NCBI GenBank assembly: GCA_025716815.1
Contig: JAIXMN010000001.1
Coordinates: forward strand, 744,001-808,000
DNA: 64,000 bases
DNA from: Dichotomocladium elegans
Taxonomy: Eukaryota; Mucoromycota; Mucoromycetes; Mucorales; Lichtheimiaceae
Direction of reading: 5' to 3'
Each line of letters begins with the position of its first letter. The first letter of the stretch is position 1. This document shows positions 47,708 through 59,253 of this stretch, piece by piece. The notes under the pieces are model-generated. The model was not told the DNA's origin, did not search any database, and saw nothing but the letters and a program-made list of their open reading frames with translations. The position numbers and the translations under genes were made by a program.

Positions 47708-48337
47708 TTAAATCTCGTCCAGCTGGCTGTTGAACTCGTCCAACTGGGCCTGCAACTCCTGATTTTTGTGTCGCAGATCTTCATTCTTCTTTTCCTGTTC
47801 GAACAACAGATTCTCCAGCTGTTGAACCTTGCGTTCAAAGTGTTCGGCTTTGACATCTGCCTCTCGGAAACTGACGGATAGATGTGTTTAACTAAGAGCT
47901 GAAGAAGAATCAAGAGGGAGAGGTGTAATCATACTTACTTCTTGGTTGTCTCGCGTAAAGCCTTGTCGGACGACTCGAGCTCCTGCTCAAGCAAAGTGAT
48001 TTTGCGCTGCGCGGCATCATTTTCCTTTTTCAAATCGTCGTCTTCATCCTCGAGTCTCTTGAGCTGGGCAATTTTTTCCTGGGCTGCCTCGAGATCCTCC
48101 GTGAGATGCTTGTTCTGGTTTGTAAGCGAGATGATTTCGTGGTCGCGCTGCATAAGAAATTGCTCCAGCTCCTTGCATTTGGCCTCTAACTCTTCAGCTC
48201 TAGCATTGGCTGCTTCGGCTTCGGCGCGAATGCTGCTAATTTTCTAGCAAGATGCACACAAACCGATGCTTGTGTAAGTGGATGTTTGAAATGGTAAGTT
48301 GTTGCTGGTGCTGGGTTACCTCACGAAGCTTTTCCAT
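47708..48337 (-). CDS. cdc8: Tropomyosin (short Cdc8 type)
   Basis: Coiled-coil actin-cable protein of 161 residues, the same length as fission yeast Cdc8. Exons are 48337-48320 (only MEKLRE), 48243-47939 and 47870-47708. The sequence is uninterrupted heptads: IRAEAEAANARAEELEAKCK, ITLLEQELESSDKALRETTK and FREADVKAEHFERKVQQLEN, the last being the most conserved tropomyosin signature. No globular domain. The tiny 18-nt first exon is typical of fungal tropomyosin genes. The stop is 174 bp from the stop of convergent eL43. Upstream there is a (GT)n run (48353-48373). Confidence 0.95.
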
Positions 48338-48974
48338 AATGTGGAAGTAAGTATGTGTGTGTGTGTGTGTGTGCGACTCTGAAAGAAGTGAAGAGAGAGC
48401 AGAAGAGAAAGGAAGGGGAGGGGGAGAGAGAGGAAGTGGCGCCTTAAGAGTGTTTTGTCGAGGGGTGCGGCTGGGGGGGAGAGGCAGCGGCGGCGGAGGG
48501 CGCACAAGGGCAACCACGTTTCTCAATGCTTCGAATAGAGCTTATGCAGCACGCTCATCGTTGGGGGGCGGGGCGCTACGTCAACGAAATCTCTGAGTTC
48601 AAGCCGTCATTAGCACGTGCACTCCCATTTTTCTTTCTCCGGTTTTGACCATTTGCCGATGGCTGGAAGGAGTGCGTGTGTGTGTGTGTGTGTGTGTTCG
48701 AACGTGCACAGACCAGCGGACCATTCCAGTCGGGCACTTTGCTTGTTTGCTGACTTTATAAGCAGATATGTGCTGTGTAGTACTGTGCCGGGTGGCGAAG
48801 AGTAATCCAGAGTATCGCGTAGCACACAGCCGGGCGATGACTAAAAGCGCGCACTGGTACAGTAGCGCCTGACCCCAACGCACTGGTGCTGTTTAAGGAC
48901 AACACTTTATTGCATACTTCCTCTTTTCCTTTCTCGCTTTTCCCTTCTTCTTCCTTCCCTTCTTCTCTTTGCAG
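48338..48974. other. Divergent promoter region with two GT microsatellites
   Basis: Between tropomyosin and the membrane-protein gene. (GT)n at 48353-48373, a purine-rich tract (48385-48440) and a second GT run at about 48676-48697. A C/T tract ending TTTGCAG just before 48975 looks like a splice acceptor, so the right-hand transcript may have a 5' leader intron. Confidence 0.5.
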
Positions 48975-49634
48975 ATGGCGAACACTAACCTATCCGCTAG
49001 CGCCTCTGCACCTTCGTCGTCATCACGCCACAGCAGTAGCAGCACACATCCCTTGTCACCGTCCTTGTCCTCCTTTTGCGATGATAGTCAAGAGAGTCAT
49101 ATCGGCAAAGCAGCCGATGGACCAGCAACCCTTGTGCGATATCACCCGCTGCTCTCGTCGGCCACATCGTCTTATTACTACAATCGGCTCAAGGAAGCTC
49201 GAAACGGTGCATCTCAGACATCGTCCATCGGTTATCGGCTGAGCCAGTACTTCTTTGTCGCAGCGACTTACTTTAGCATCCTGGTGCTGACCTCTTTTGC
49301 AATCGCTTGCCTGTTCTGCTTGTTTCTGGCCATTCGCTTTATTGATGACGTGATGAAATCTTTTGTTCCGGGGCGCATCTGGTCCGCGGTCCGTGGACGA
49401 GTCTTGGCAATTGACTGGCCTGGTGCACTGACCCGCTGGAGCTCCCATCTTGCACGTCTAGCCGACTGGGAGAAGACAAGACGGACTTCGTTGAATCCAG
49501 CTTTCTCCGAACGATTCGCCAACATTGACGGCGATGGACTCCATGCATTTCTCTTCTCATTCACTGGGCTGCTAGATGGGTTAAGGGCCAATAACAGCAG
49601 TCGTCAATGGCGTTGGCACCCGAGGCAGCAATGA
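48975..49634 (+). CDS. Single-pass membrane protein of unknown function
   Basis: A single coding exon of 219 residues. The first 75 residues are Ser-rich and disordered (LSASASAPSSSSRHSSSSTH). A long hydrophobic helix FSILVLTSFAIACLFCLFLA (about residues 98-120) follows and is flanked by YRLSQYFFVAATY and RFIDDVMKSFV. A soluble C-terminal half of about 90 residues has several Trp and Arg. No catalytic motif or known family is recognised. The start ATG follows an acceptor-like TTTGCAG, suggesting an upstream non-coding exon. It could be an adaptor or organelle membrane protein, but that would be a guess. Confidence 0.6.
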   Translation: MANTNLSASASAPSSSSRHSSSSTHPLSPSLSSFCDDSQESHIGKAADGPATLVRYHPLLSSATSSYYYNRLKEARNGASQTSSIGYRLSQYFFVAATYFSILVLTSFAIACLFCLFLAIRFIDDVMKSFVPGRIWSAVRGRVLAIDWPGALTRWSSHLARLADWEKTRRTSLNPAFSERFANIDGDGLHAFLFSFTGLLDGLRANNSSRQWRWHPRQQ

Positions 49635-50654
49635 TAATAACAAAACTTTTCCACCCTTCTTTTTTCCGAACAAGGCTTTTTTACGATATCATAATACCTA
49701 CACACTCTATTTCATGACAATAGCACAGAACACTCACCTCATTCAAATTGCTCACACGCAAAAGAAAATAAGAGCACTTCAACTTGCTGCACTCCAACCT
49801 GGAAAACAAGAGATCATTGCCGGTTCGAAAGGAAACCCTCCTGATCTTTCACCGCCCCCCCAAAGTCTTGGTGAACAAGAAAAGCTTGTGGATCGACTCA
49901 TAGAATGCTGTTTTTAGAATTACCCCTTTGGAAGCACATACAAACAGAGCACTTGCCTCTTCGTTATCTGCATGTGATATTGTAAAGCATTCACGTGTAC
50001 ACATGGGTGTGCCCATCCAGCTTTCTGATTTAATATGTCAATGCATAACACCTCCCCCATTTGGGCATTGCAACGGACTTTGTTCAGCAAGTGGCGGGAT
50101 CGCCCTGCCAGCCACGACCGGGAACAGGTCTCCGCTATCTGCACGTAGAAGATGAAAAGAGTGGTATCTGTTTATTTTGCACCACTTGCACAATGGCAAG
50201 TTTGAGGAACAGCCCCACTCTAAAAAAACGCCGGATGGGAAGGTGTTGATTACAGACAATGGGTGGATCCCAACCGCACACACACGCACACACACAAAAA
50301 AACCCGTTGCCTCTCTCCACTATGCTCAATCAGATACTACGGTTGCCTATTAAACCCTGCACGGCAGCGCACCCAAGCAATGGCGGTGTTTCGTATGTTG
50401 GTGAACATGGAAAAAAAGAAAGGGGGGAAAACGTCGATGTATGTGGCTTGTAGTGGCCCAAGCAGGATCCCAAAGGCTTTGACTCACTGTGACGTGCTCT
50501 CTGCTTCCACCCCACCTCACCTACCTCAACCCCGAATGGACGCACACACACACGCGCAACCCCGAGGGTAAAAAAAAAAAAAAATTGTAGGGCCGTCTCT
50601 GCACGTAACAACGCGGTTGCTCTCTTTTCCCTCCTCCCTCCTGCTTCATCAACG
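49635..50654. other. Spacer before seryl-tRNA synthetase gene
   Basis: About 1 kb. An open frame at 49714-49917 (starting MTIAQNTHLIQIAH, 67 residues) has no recognisable similarity and may be 3' UTR. A CA tract occurs near 50277-50298 and an A-run at about 50572-50584. The synthetase promoter is at the right end. Confidence 0.45.
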
Positions 50655-52185
50655 ATGCTCGATATCAACCTTTTGCTTGAGGACCGTGGTGGTAATCCCG
50701 AGATTGTCAAGGAATCGCAACGCCGACGCGGTGCATCCGTTGAGCTGGTGGATGAAATCATTGCCTTGTACAAGGAATGGGTCAAAAGTAAGATGGCTTC
50801 GGGATGTCCCGGACGAAACGAAGCGCTGACCGCATCCTTTTAAACGCATAATTAGCTCAGTTCCAAAGCGACCAGAAAAACAAGGCCATCAATGCGCTCC
50901 AAAAGGAGATTGGCAAGAAGTACAAGGCCAAGGAAGACCCCAGCGAGTTGCTCAAGCAAAAGGAGCAGCTTCAAAAGGAAAAGGAGCAGCTGATTGCCCA
51001 GAGCAAGGAAGAGGAGGTTTCCTGGAAGACCAAGCTCAGCACAATCGGCAACATTGTTCATACATCTGTTCCCACGTCGATGAATGAGGTAGGGTTTCTT
51101 CGTGGTGGTGTGTTTGTTTGTAGACGGCTGATATGTTGGTTGTGCATAGGATGACAATGAAGTGATCCGTACCTATTTCCATAACGGCGTGGAGCCCAAG
51201 AAACGCACCGATATTCTCTCCCACCACGAAGTGCTTGCGCGCTTGGATGGATATGATCAGGAACGCGGTGCCAATGTCGCTGGCCACCGCGGCTACTTCT
51301 TGACCGGCACGGGTGTCGACCTCAACCTTGCGCTCATCAACTACGGTCTCTCGTTCCTTGGCCGTCGTGGCTACAAGAAGCTGATGACACCCTTCTTCAT
51401 GAAGAAGGACGTCATGGCCAAGACTGCTCAGCTCAGCCAGTTTGACGAGGAGCTCTACAAGGTCACTGGTGACGGCGACGATAAGTATCTGATCGCCACT
51501 TCGGAGCAGCCCATTTCGGCCTTCCATGCCAACGAATGGTTCGAGAAGCCTGCTGAGCAGCTTCCTCTCAAGTAAGTTGACATGGGGATAAAAGGAGTTG
51601 TAGAGGAGTCGTGCGCTAAATAAAGCAACTACACCTAGGTACGCCGGCTATTCGACCTGTTTCCGCAAAGAAGCTGGTGCTCATGGCAAGGATACCTGGG
51701 GCATTTTCCGTGTCCATCAGTTTGAGAAGATTGAGCAATTTGTATTGACGGATCCCGAAAAGTCATGGGAAATGTTCAACGAGATGATCAGCCACTCCGA
51801 GGCTTTCTTCCAGAGCCTGGGCCTTTCATACCGTGTTGTGGCTATCGTTTCCGGTGCGCTTAACAATGCTGCTGCTAAGAAGTACGACTTGGAAGCATGG
51901 TTCCCCTTCCAGGGCGAGTACAAGGAGCTCGTGTCGTGCAGCAACTGCACCGACTACCAATCGCGCCGTCTTGAGATCCGATGCGGTGTCAAGAAGATGT
52001 CGGATCGCGAGAAGAAGTACGTCCATTGTCTCAACTCGACCCTTTGTGCCACCGAGCGTGCCCTTTGCGGCATCTTGGAGACCTGGCAGCGTGAGGATGG
52101 TCTTGAGATCCCTCCCCCTCTTGTTCCCTACATGGACGGACAGACCTTTATCCCCTACACCAAGCCCCTCAACAACAAGAAATAA
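50655..52185 (+). CDS. SES1: Seryl-tRNA synthetase, cytosolic
   Basis: Class II aminoacyl-tRNA synthetase charging tRNA-Ser. Exons 50655-50787, 50856-51088, 51150-51571, 51639-52185 (444 residues). It begins [20 protein letters not shown]. The N-terminal tRNA-binding coiled coil includes [19 protein letters not shown]. The catalytic core follows with [20 protein letters not shown] (motif 1 region), [17 protein letters not shown], and motif 2 [20 protein letters not shown] with its Arg and Glu. [10 protein letters not shown] and [20 protein letters not shown] come next, and motif 3 is near [14 protein letters not shown]. The C-terminal tail is short (PLNNKK). All introns keep frame. A (CA)n tract lies in the 3' flank (about 52266-52290). 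Confidence 0.96.
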
Positions 52186-52496
52186 ATCCTCTCGCTCTCT
52201 CACCGTAGTTTCAATCTCAAAGATAAAGAAAAAGGATATATCTACACACTCACTCACGCACGCATTCACACACAGACACACACACACACACTCGCACATC
52301 TATACTCACAGAACATGCACCCAAGTTATTCTTGTTTATTGGGCAATCGTTGTAAATAATAAAGCGTTGACAGAAGAGCCGAATATCCGAGCAAGATGTC
52401 GATTATTTATAAAGTAGTTGGCCTGTGTGCATTCTGGCCATTTTGACTCTCTATAGATCTAGGTAGGAGAGGGGGACACGAAGAAAAGGACAGGAT

Positions 52497-54608
52497 CTAA
52501 TGATTTTCGGAATACCTGGCGCGCATATGACTGCCGTAGCGATGGACGATGGGAATGCATATTGCATATGCGACAAAGGTCATGAGTCCGCCGAGGGTGC
52601 TAAAAGTCATTAGGGTGGGGGTGGCGTCGTCAGTGGGGAGTTGGGTGTGTGTATATGACCTGTTTCTTCTCTCTTTCTATACGTACTACGACCAACCATC
52701 GCCCAAGCCTGTGCGCACCTGGACGGACAAGAGCGAAAGGATCATGGCGGCAAGATTTCGAGCAAAGTTGCCGACCGATACGACTTTAAACGCGTTAAAG
52801 ATATATCAAAGGCTGTGTGAGGAAGGGGGGTTGTTTGTTTTTTTTTTGCTCCGAAGAAGCTCTTTGTACCTGATGCTGAGAGGGGCAAGTAGCATTCGAT
52901 GAGGAAAGACATGGCGGTGGTGATGGTGAACATGTTACCGAATGTGTAAAGGAGATAGCCGACCAGCGGCGCGAACCAGTGAAAGCGACGTTCGACACAC
53001 CATCCGTAGAGGACGAAGCCGACGAGACAGAAGGGGACGCCGATATAGATGGGCGCCAAGCGATGCTCCGGCGTGACCTTGCCGTGGCGTTGCAGGTTGT
53101 AGCGGTAGACCCAGTCTGACGCGACGCCGGCCGCAAGGCTGCCCGAGAGATTGCCGATCCCTCCTGTCAGATACAAGAGTCCTGTCGAGCCTGTCGAGAA
53201 CCCGTACACCGTCAGATACACGTTAGGCAGGATCGTCACCAAGTAAAAGAACCAGCCGAACACGCACGCTGTCGGGATGCAGATCAAGACCACATCCGGT
53301 CGCAGAAGGAGCCTGAAGCTGACAAACTGAGGGCGAGAGGGACAGCGCGTCTTAGTCTTTGACGGAGGACAACCCTAATCTGCTTCTTTACCGGATTGAA
53401 TTTGAGAGCAGCCAACCTTCCGCAGAGGGTGGTGGTGATGCCGCTCTTCGGCTCCTCCTGGTCTGGCCGATAGAGCGTTTCCTGCAAGAACAGGATGCTG
53501 GGCACCAGAATCGCACCCCCCACTATGGCGCTCACATAAAAGATCCAACGCCAACCCAAGTATTGCGCCAGATATCCCCCGACAATGGGCGAAAAGGCTG
53601 GACCAAACATAGTCCTAGGTAAACAAGAGACAGGATCATAAGCTATAGGGAACATTCGCTTCCCTCCCCCCCTCTCTCCACACACACACACACACAATGT
53701 ATATATATATCACAGAAGGACCCCCCTCTACTTACGATAGCATAAAGATACTCATGGCACGGCCGCGCTCGTGTGGGTGGAAAAGATCCGCGACAGAGCC
53801 ACCGCCTACGGACATGCCTGCTGATGCGACCACGGCCTGTAAGACACGGAAGACAAAGAACAGCACAAAACTGTTGGCGATGCCGCAGACGACGGTGAAT
53901 ACCGTGTACAGTGTCATCGAGACAAGGTACACTGGACGCCGGCCAATGCGCTCGCTCAATGGACCCCAAAAGAGCGGCTACGGTATATTGCAAACCCGTA
54001 ACTGTTACACACATGCTACAGAGGGATATATCACTGCGATGCGTTTTTGGCTACTAACTGCAAATCCGATAAAGAAGATGTACGTGGCAATCGTCGCATT
54101 GACCGTCTACCACGGGGCATGGATGCATTATATAGGTGTGAATGCGTGTGTTTTCTGCCATAAACCGTACCGTGAGATCCGTGTCAAAATATACCCGGAG
54201 GTCGTTTGAAGCTGGAATCTGTGGTATGACGAATTTCGTCGGCGGTCAACCCTATGAAAATAGAAAACAGAGCTATACATACATAAACAGCAGACGAAAA
54301 GTATCCTATAAACGCATTGAAAAAGACAATCGAAAAGCAGCTCCAGCGCTTCCTAGAGGACCATTCCTTTTTAAAAAGAAAAACATATTGGGTGAGGACC
54401 GGCGTTCAGGTAGATCAGGGTTTTAAGCAACCTTTGGATTATTGGCGTCCGTCTCTTTCACGCTGGGTTCGGGGGAAGGCACGTGTAAGGTGCGCTCCGG
54501 TTCGTCATCCTCCTCTGCTCGCTGCGATTGCTCCTCAACATCGAGCGGTTGCTCTAACTCGAAAACATTCAATCTGAGCAAGGAGGCCCTTGTGATCTTG
54601 CCACTCAT
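52497..54608 (-). CDS. MFS drug:proton antiporter (DHA1 family)
   Basis: Twelve-helix major-facilitator exporter. Exons 54608-54432, 54366-54283, 54218-54171, 54106-54059, 53977-53736, 53614-53392, 53326-52870, 52783-52690, 52599-52497 give 491 residues. The acidic N-terminal tail (about 60 residues) precedes EWSSRKRWSCFSIVFFNAFI (TM1). FAPLFWGPLSERIGRRPVYL is MFS motif A spanning two exons. VFRVLQAVVASAGMSVGGGS is TM4 with motif B Arg, and GPAFSPIVGGYLAQYLGWRW the antiporter motif C. The central loop is GITTTLCGRLAALKFNP. The second half shows GSTGLLYLTGGIGNLSGSLA, and the last exon ends in a short cytosolic tail after YAICIPIVHRYG. Two exons are only 48 nt. Substrate unknown; the fungal DHA1 group exports azoles, polyamines and similar compounds. 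Confidence 0.9.
53679..53696. repeat. (CA)n run in MFS gene intron
   Basis: Nine CA units inside intron 53615-53735 of the MFS gene. Confidence 0.85.
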
Positions 54609-55904
54609 ATGGGGGGTTGGGGAATATTGTACCTGTCGATCTCAGCCGACGTATCCTATCCACTTCAGCAGCAGACGTCTCTCGGTTCAATGCCGTTTCC
54701 ATCGCGTGTGTGTGTGTGCGTCTGTACAAATAGAAAGAAGCAGTAAGCCGTGTGCGGAAGTTTGAACGTAGATGGATAAATAAGAAATGCTTTGTCAGCA
54801 AAAGGTCCCCCATGCTGACTGATCTCGGAGCTTGGTCTTTTTTGGACCCCACGATTGGCTCGGCAGGCCCGAAAAAAAAAAATTCGTGACCTCCGGCCTC
54901 CATCACGGCATACCACCTTCTTCTACTGACCCCACCTCTCTGGGTGGATCATTCACCCTACACGTCTCTTCAATGGACCAAGCGCTAGGTCCGGTCGACA
55001 CGACTACCATCCATCACCAGCAGCGGGACATTTATTTCATCTGCCCCAAAATATATACGATGCCTGTATGAGAAAGAGGAGGAGGCATTTGTTTATCTGC
55101 ATTGAACGGAGTTGTCGGAATCGATATCCATCCCATCCACATCATGGAGTGGTGGGTGGGGGGCCCTGTATCCTCCCCCCACCACCACCACCAACGATGG
55201 ATGCGAACAGTCAAAAAAGTACGGATTGCTGCTGCTGATGTGAATCAGCTTGGAAACCGAAACGCGTGCTTGTCATTTTTACAATGCTCGGCTGCTGCCC
55301 CATCAAGTTTATCCGCAGTTGCATTGTGTACGCCGCCGTTTGTTTTATTTGTTCACTCACACATCAACCGTGCTGAGCAAGATCATTTCGCCGGATCAAA
55401 TCCTTTTTGCATTATGTACACTTTCAGAGAAAACTAATGCAAGCCATCATGATCTCCGCCGCTTGCCCTCCTTCAAAAAGGTGGTATGTAGTAACTTTGA
55501 ACGCAGCGAGTTCTATATGCGCATATATATATATATATATAACACAAAAGTAGGAATGTCCATGTGGACTAGATAGACAAACCTACAATGTCTATCTGTT
55601 TTCAGAAATCGCAGTGATCAAAAAAAGTCTTTCATCGCAGGTATATCATCTTGTCAGCCGGCTCGATCTTGATTGCTTTTGAGCCACACGAGCGGAAAGG
55701 ATATCACGCGTGTCAATTCGATTTTGCCCATCTTCAAAGGCTCCCGTTTCTCCCTAGGCCAGGACCCCATACCCCAGTATATATCTCTCTTTCTTTCTCT
55801 GGCTGCGCAAAACGTAATAACTGATCCCCATCTCCTCTATTTTATAAATTTTTCTTATTCGTTCGACGTCTAAAAAAAAATCTGTCTTTTCCTTTTGGAA
55901 CGAC
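54609..55904. other. Spacer between MFS and metallophosphoesterase genes; one doubtful ORF
   Basis: About 1.3 kb. A frame open at about 55250-55490 reads RLLPHQVYPQLHCVRRRLFY and SKIISPDQILFALCTLSEK, which looks somewhat protein-like and ends at a GTATGT donor, but no partner exons are found; it may be a gene fragment. GT runs (about 54703-54720), a GGTGG/CCACC block (55145-55200) and an AT run (55520-55543) are present. Confidence 0.4.
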
Positions 55905-56837
55905 ATGATCTTCGTAGGCGAAGAAACGTCCTCAACGCCTTTACCGCCCAAGAGCGCAGACGTCGTGCGATTTGTGTGTGTATCCGACACACACGGAGGG
56001 ACGCATTTTAGCTTTCCCATACCTGACGGAGACGTGTTTCGTAAGCTGTTGAGATGCTTGCCCTTCCCGGGCCTAAATACATAACCTATTCGCTTTTTTA
56101 TGGCAGTCCATGCAGGCGATTTGACTCGATATAGCGCAATGGAAGAATATGAAGAGACGATTGCATGGATCGGATCATTGCCACACAAGTAAAGTTGCCG
56201 GTGGGAAGTAAGAATAAGGAAGGAGAGCTCATTCAATGAGAATGCTTCCATTTAGGCTCAAAATCATCACGGGGGGTAATCATGATCATTTTCTTGACGA
56301 TCGATTCGGGTTTGTTAGCCAGAAGCAGCAGATTTTTGCACTCATGCAAAAAGAGGGCATTGTTTTCCTTGAGCACGAGGCCTACGTACTAAGCCCTGCA
56401 TTGGGAGGATACAAAATGTTTGTCAGCCCTTATGCGCCGAGTCATTACCGGGGCGCATTTATGCCGCACCATTTGGCACGTAGGTCTCCTTGCCTACGTA
56501 GTTTATCCGACCCATTTTGTTGATTCGTTCCTTGTTGCATGGGGTAGCTTACTGGGACAGCATTCCGGATGACACGCAGATCCTGATGACCCACACCCCG
56601 CCAAAGGGCTACCATGACCGCATCTCCCGAGGAGGCGTGCGCGTCGGATGCCCTCATCTCCGCTCTAAAATCGATACCATCAAGCCCTTGGTTTCCATCT
56701 TTGGCCACATTCATGAAGATCACGGCTATACCAAGACCGAGGACACGGTCTTTGTCAACGCATCTATATGCGATAAGCGCTACCGGCGAACACAGCATCC
56801 GGTGGTCTTTGATCTGCCACGTCATCAAAACCGATAG
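55905..56837 (+). CDS. Calcineurin-like metallophosphoesterase (MPPED/239AB type)
   Basis: A dinuclear-metal phosphoesterase of the small MPPED1/MPPED2-like group. Exons 55905-56040, 56107-56188, 56256-56479, 56548-56837 (243 residues). All metal-site motifs are visible in order: FVCVSDTHGG (DxH), LHAGDLTRYSAMEEYEETI (GDxxR), IITGGNHDHFLDD (GNHD), ILMTHTPPKGYHD (H) and VSIFGHIHEDHGY (GHxH). The second motif has Arg rather than the more common Asp two residues after GDL (GDLTRY), as in animal MPPED proteins. No signal peptide, so cytosolic. Role unclear: animal relatives hydrolyse cyclic nucleotides poorly. Confidence 0.9.
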
Positions 56838-57087
56838 AAACCCCCCCTAAGGTAAGGCAGTAGTATAACAAGCTTCCCCCTCCCCGGTCCCTTTGGATTA
56901 AGTCTGTTCATCTACGTCGCTGATACAGTCGATTCGTATGATATGTAATATAAACATCACTATGTGCGCACCTTGGTGTCGGACCGCAGTGGATAGTTCT
57001 AGGACAAAAGAGGCGTGTCGGCCTTTTCCGTCGAGTGGCGGTTTATTGTTTGCTCTATAGTGAATGGTATGTAAATAAATAATCGAT

Positions 57088-58513
57088 CTAGATCAGACTG
57101 CCGCAGAAGGGACGGAGAATGGAGTATCTCGACCACAGCTTGTCAACGAAAAACGGCGAGAGTACGGTGAACGGGTTTGCGTGCCATAGGTTCCAGTACG
57201 CGAAGCCGTTGATAAACAATGGGAACGTCAGGAATGAAAAAAGAATGACCCATCCGTGTGCGAAGAGCCTCCAGGTCCAGCTGTCCTTCCTCTTCGCCTG
57301 CATAGCCCGGGCGACAGCTTTCTCGATGAAGATACCAAGACCGTGGACCACAAAGAAGGCACACTCCTGGCCCATAAATCGATTCTTGTACGCATCCCAT
57401 CCAGCACCACAGAATACCAAGTACTCGTGCATGACCCCCGATACGAAAAACACTGCAAGGCTCGCTGCGGTGGTAGCAATCGTCCGTGTCCTGTGTTTCC
57501 CTGCAGCATCAGTGTTGTTATTCGCCATGATGCGTCCGATCATCCTGCAGACAGGTTTATAGGGAATAGCGATCCAGATGGAGCGGAACACCTGGTGCCA
57601 CCGATAACTCCAGAGGTCATCAAGCGAAGATGCAAGTATGGGATGCTCCATGAGCGGCCGCCACTCGTCTAAGACACGTTAGTCATCCGTAACAGGACGC
57701 CTATTCACCCTGTCGAGTCCATACCTGGGTCGTACCGTTTTTCCTGATGCGTGAACAAGTAAATGCACTGCAGCATGTATCCGAATGTATTGATAGCCAG
57801 TGTCAAGATCACAACGGCCAGGGCGAAGAACAGGAAAAACATGCTCTTGTTCTCTTTTTGGAGAAAGAGGACGTCTTCACCCGAGAAGGTGCCTACCCAG
57901 GATCCAATAAACTCGGCAATGAGCATGGTAGCCATCATCGGGACAAAGATAAAGAGGCGCGAACGGAGCACCCTGCTCTTGCTCTTTTTCTTTTGCATCT
58001 TGGACTTGATCGGAGACTTCTTTAAACATGACCAAAGCTGCGTACTCAGATCCTTTGTCAAGATGCGAGCCTCGGCCCCATAGAGCGCTGGCGCGACATA
58101 GATCGGCTCAATACAGCGCAAGGCGGTGTTGAAGCTGAAGAGCCCAGCAATCACAGTGAGCGCTATATATACATATAAGATTCTGTCTTGTTTTTTTTTG
58201 CAATATTGTTGCCTTCATTTGCACATACACACACACACACACACCAGGCACACTGGCACCCCCCTCCAAACCCTCCAGGTATTAACAGACCAACATTGGT
58301 TCCAGCAAACATCACCGGCACAAGAAGACATGCAATCATGAGAGGTACCGAAACGATTTGTTTAACCCGCTTCGACAGTTGAAGAGTTGATGCCGTCGCA
58401 ACATTCCACTGGAGAAGGCCAATAATCGCAACTAGCGTAAGGAATGCACCAGTCGGCAGAATGATGCGATCATCCCCACTCTTGAGAGCCAATGACAGTC
58501 CGGTCCAATGCAT
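57088..58513 (-). CDS. Wax-synthase-like membrane-bound O-acyltransferase
   Basis: A multi-pass MBOAT-type acyltransferase of the wax synthase domain group, moving a fatty acyl chain from CoA to a hydroxyl acceptor at the ER. Exons 58513-58291, 58162-57725 and 57668-57088 give 413 residues. Hydrophobic segments include TGAFLTLVAIIGLLQW, VSVPLMIACLLVPVMFA, LTVIAGLFSFNTALRCIEPI and SMFFLFFALAVVILTLAINT. The family core is EWRPLMEHPILASSLDDLWS then YRWHQVFRSIW (HPI...S..DFW..RWHQ). SLAVFFVSGVMHEYLVFCGA carries the catalytic MBOAT His. Acceptor could be a sterol, long-chain alcohol or secondary metabolite; not decided by sequence. A (CA)n run sits in the first intron (58226-58244). Confidence 0.85.
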
Positions 58514-58723
58514 AGAAAGGTGAACACGAAAAAAGAAAGATATGGATAGTCCGACCCCGCATTCCTATGGAGCTGTTTCTTCAAAAGAAACCATTGTGCC
58601 CAGCTTGGTATTTCGTAGGCAGCCCGTGTACGGGAGGACACATCATTCCGTACTAGTCCCACACCCTTCCGCTCTGGCAAGCAGACTGAGTGTTGCATGC
58701 GAGGTATAAAAAGTGATATATAT

Positions 58724-59253
58724 TTATTGTTGCATTGATTCTTGCGGATTCTGCACAACAATGAGAAGGTAGTCTCGGTCTAGTTTTTTTTTTAATATGA
58801 GCCCCCCGTCCATCTGTCTTTCCCTCCTTCCCAGCTCTTCCTGTACTGGATGGGTAGGTGGGTTTATGGTTGTATAGGGGGTCGTCTTACCTGGTGCAAT
58901 CATAATCTCGTGCTTTTTTGTACGAACACGCATAAATGTAATGTCGTTCTAACCAGCGAGCCTTGATGAGTGAGCCGGGTCTCGCTCGTGAATGCCATGG
59001 TCCTTCTTTCCCCGCCCCCCCTGTTTTCCGTTTTTTAATTTACCTGATCGTCCAAGGTGGTCACGGTTGTTCGTGCTTGCTGCACAAGTGTGGAAATGAG
59101 CTGGCCATATTGCTTGGTCATGGCTTCATCCAATGTGGAGCGGATGGCTTGGCCCTCGCTGTTGAGAATAACAACAGCCTTCACGCCCTTGCGAGATGAC
59201 AGCCGCTTCAAAGTCTCGTCGACCTCAGCAGCTGTTGGTGAATTCGAGTCCAT
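58724..59253 (-). CDS. DYNLRB1: Dynein light chain roadblock/LC7
   Basis: Small dimeric light chain binding the dynein intermediate chain. Exons 59253-59044, 58948-58891 and 58779-58724 give 107 residues, close to the roadblock length of about 96-105. Visible family blocks: DETLKRLSSRKGVKAVVILN, GQAIRSTLDEAMTKQYGQLI, then NDITFMRVRTKKHEIMIAP and DRDYLLIVVQNP, which is the standard roadblock ending. The introns (95 and 111 nt) are pyrimidine-rich. Dynactin p150 lies at the far left of the same window, but there is no sign the two genes are linked functionally by position. Confidence 0.95.

Noticed and set aside
50259..50571. ORFs with THTHTH runs upstream of seryl-tRNA synthetase
   Set aside because: Translation of a CA microsatellite; no protein-like sequence around it.
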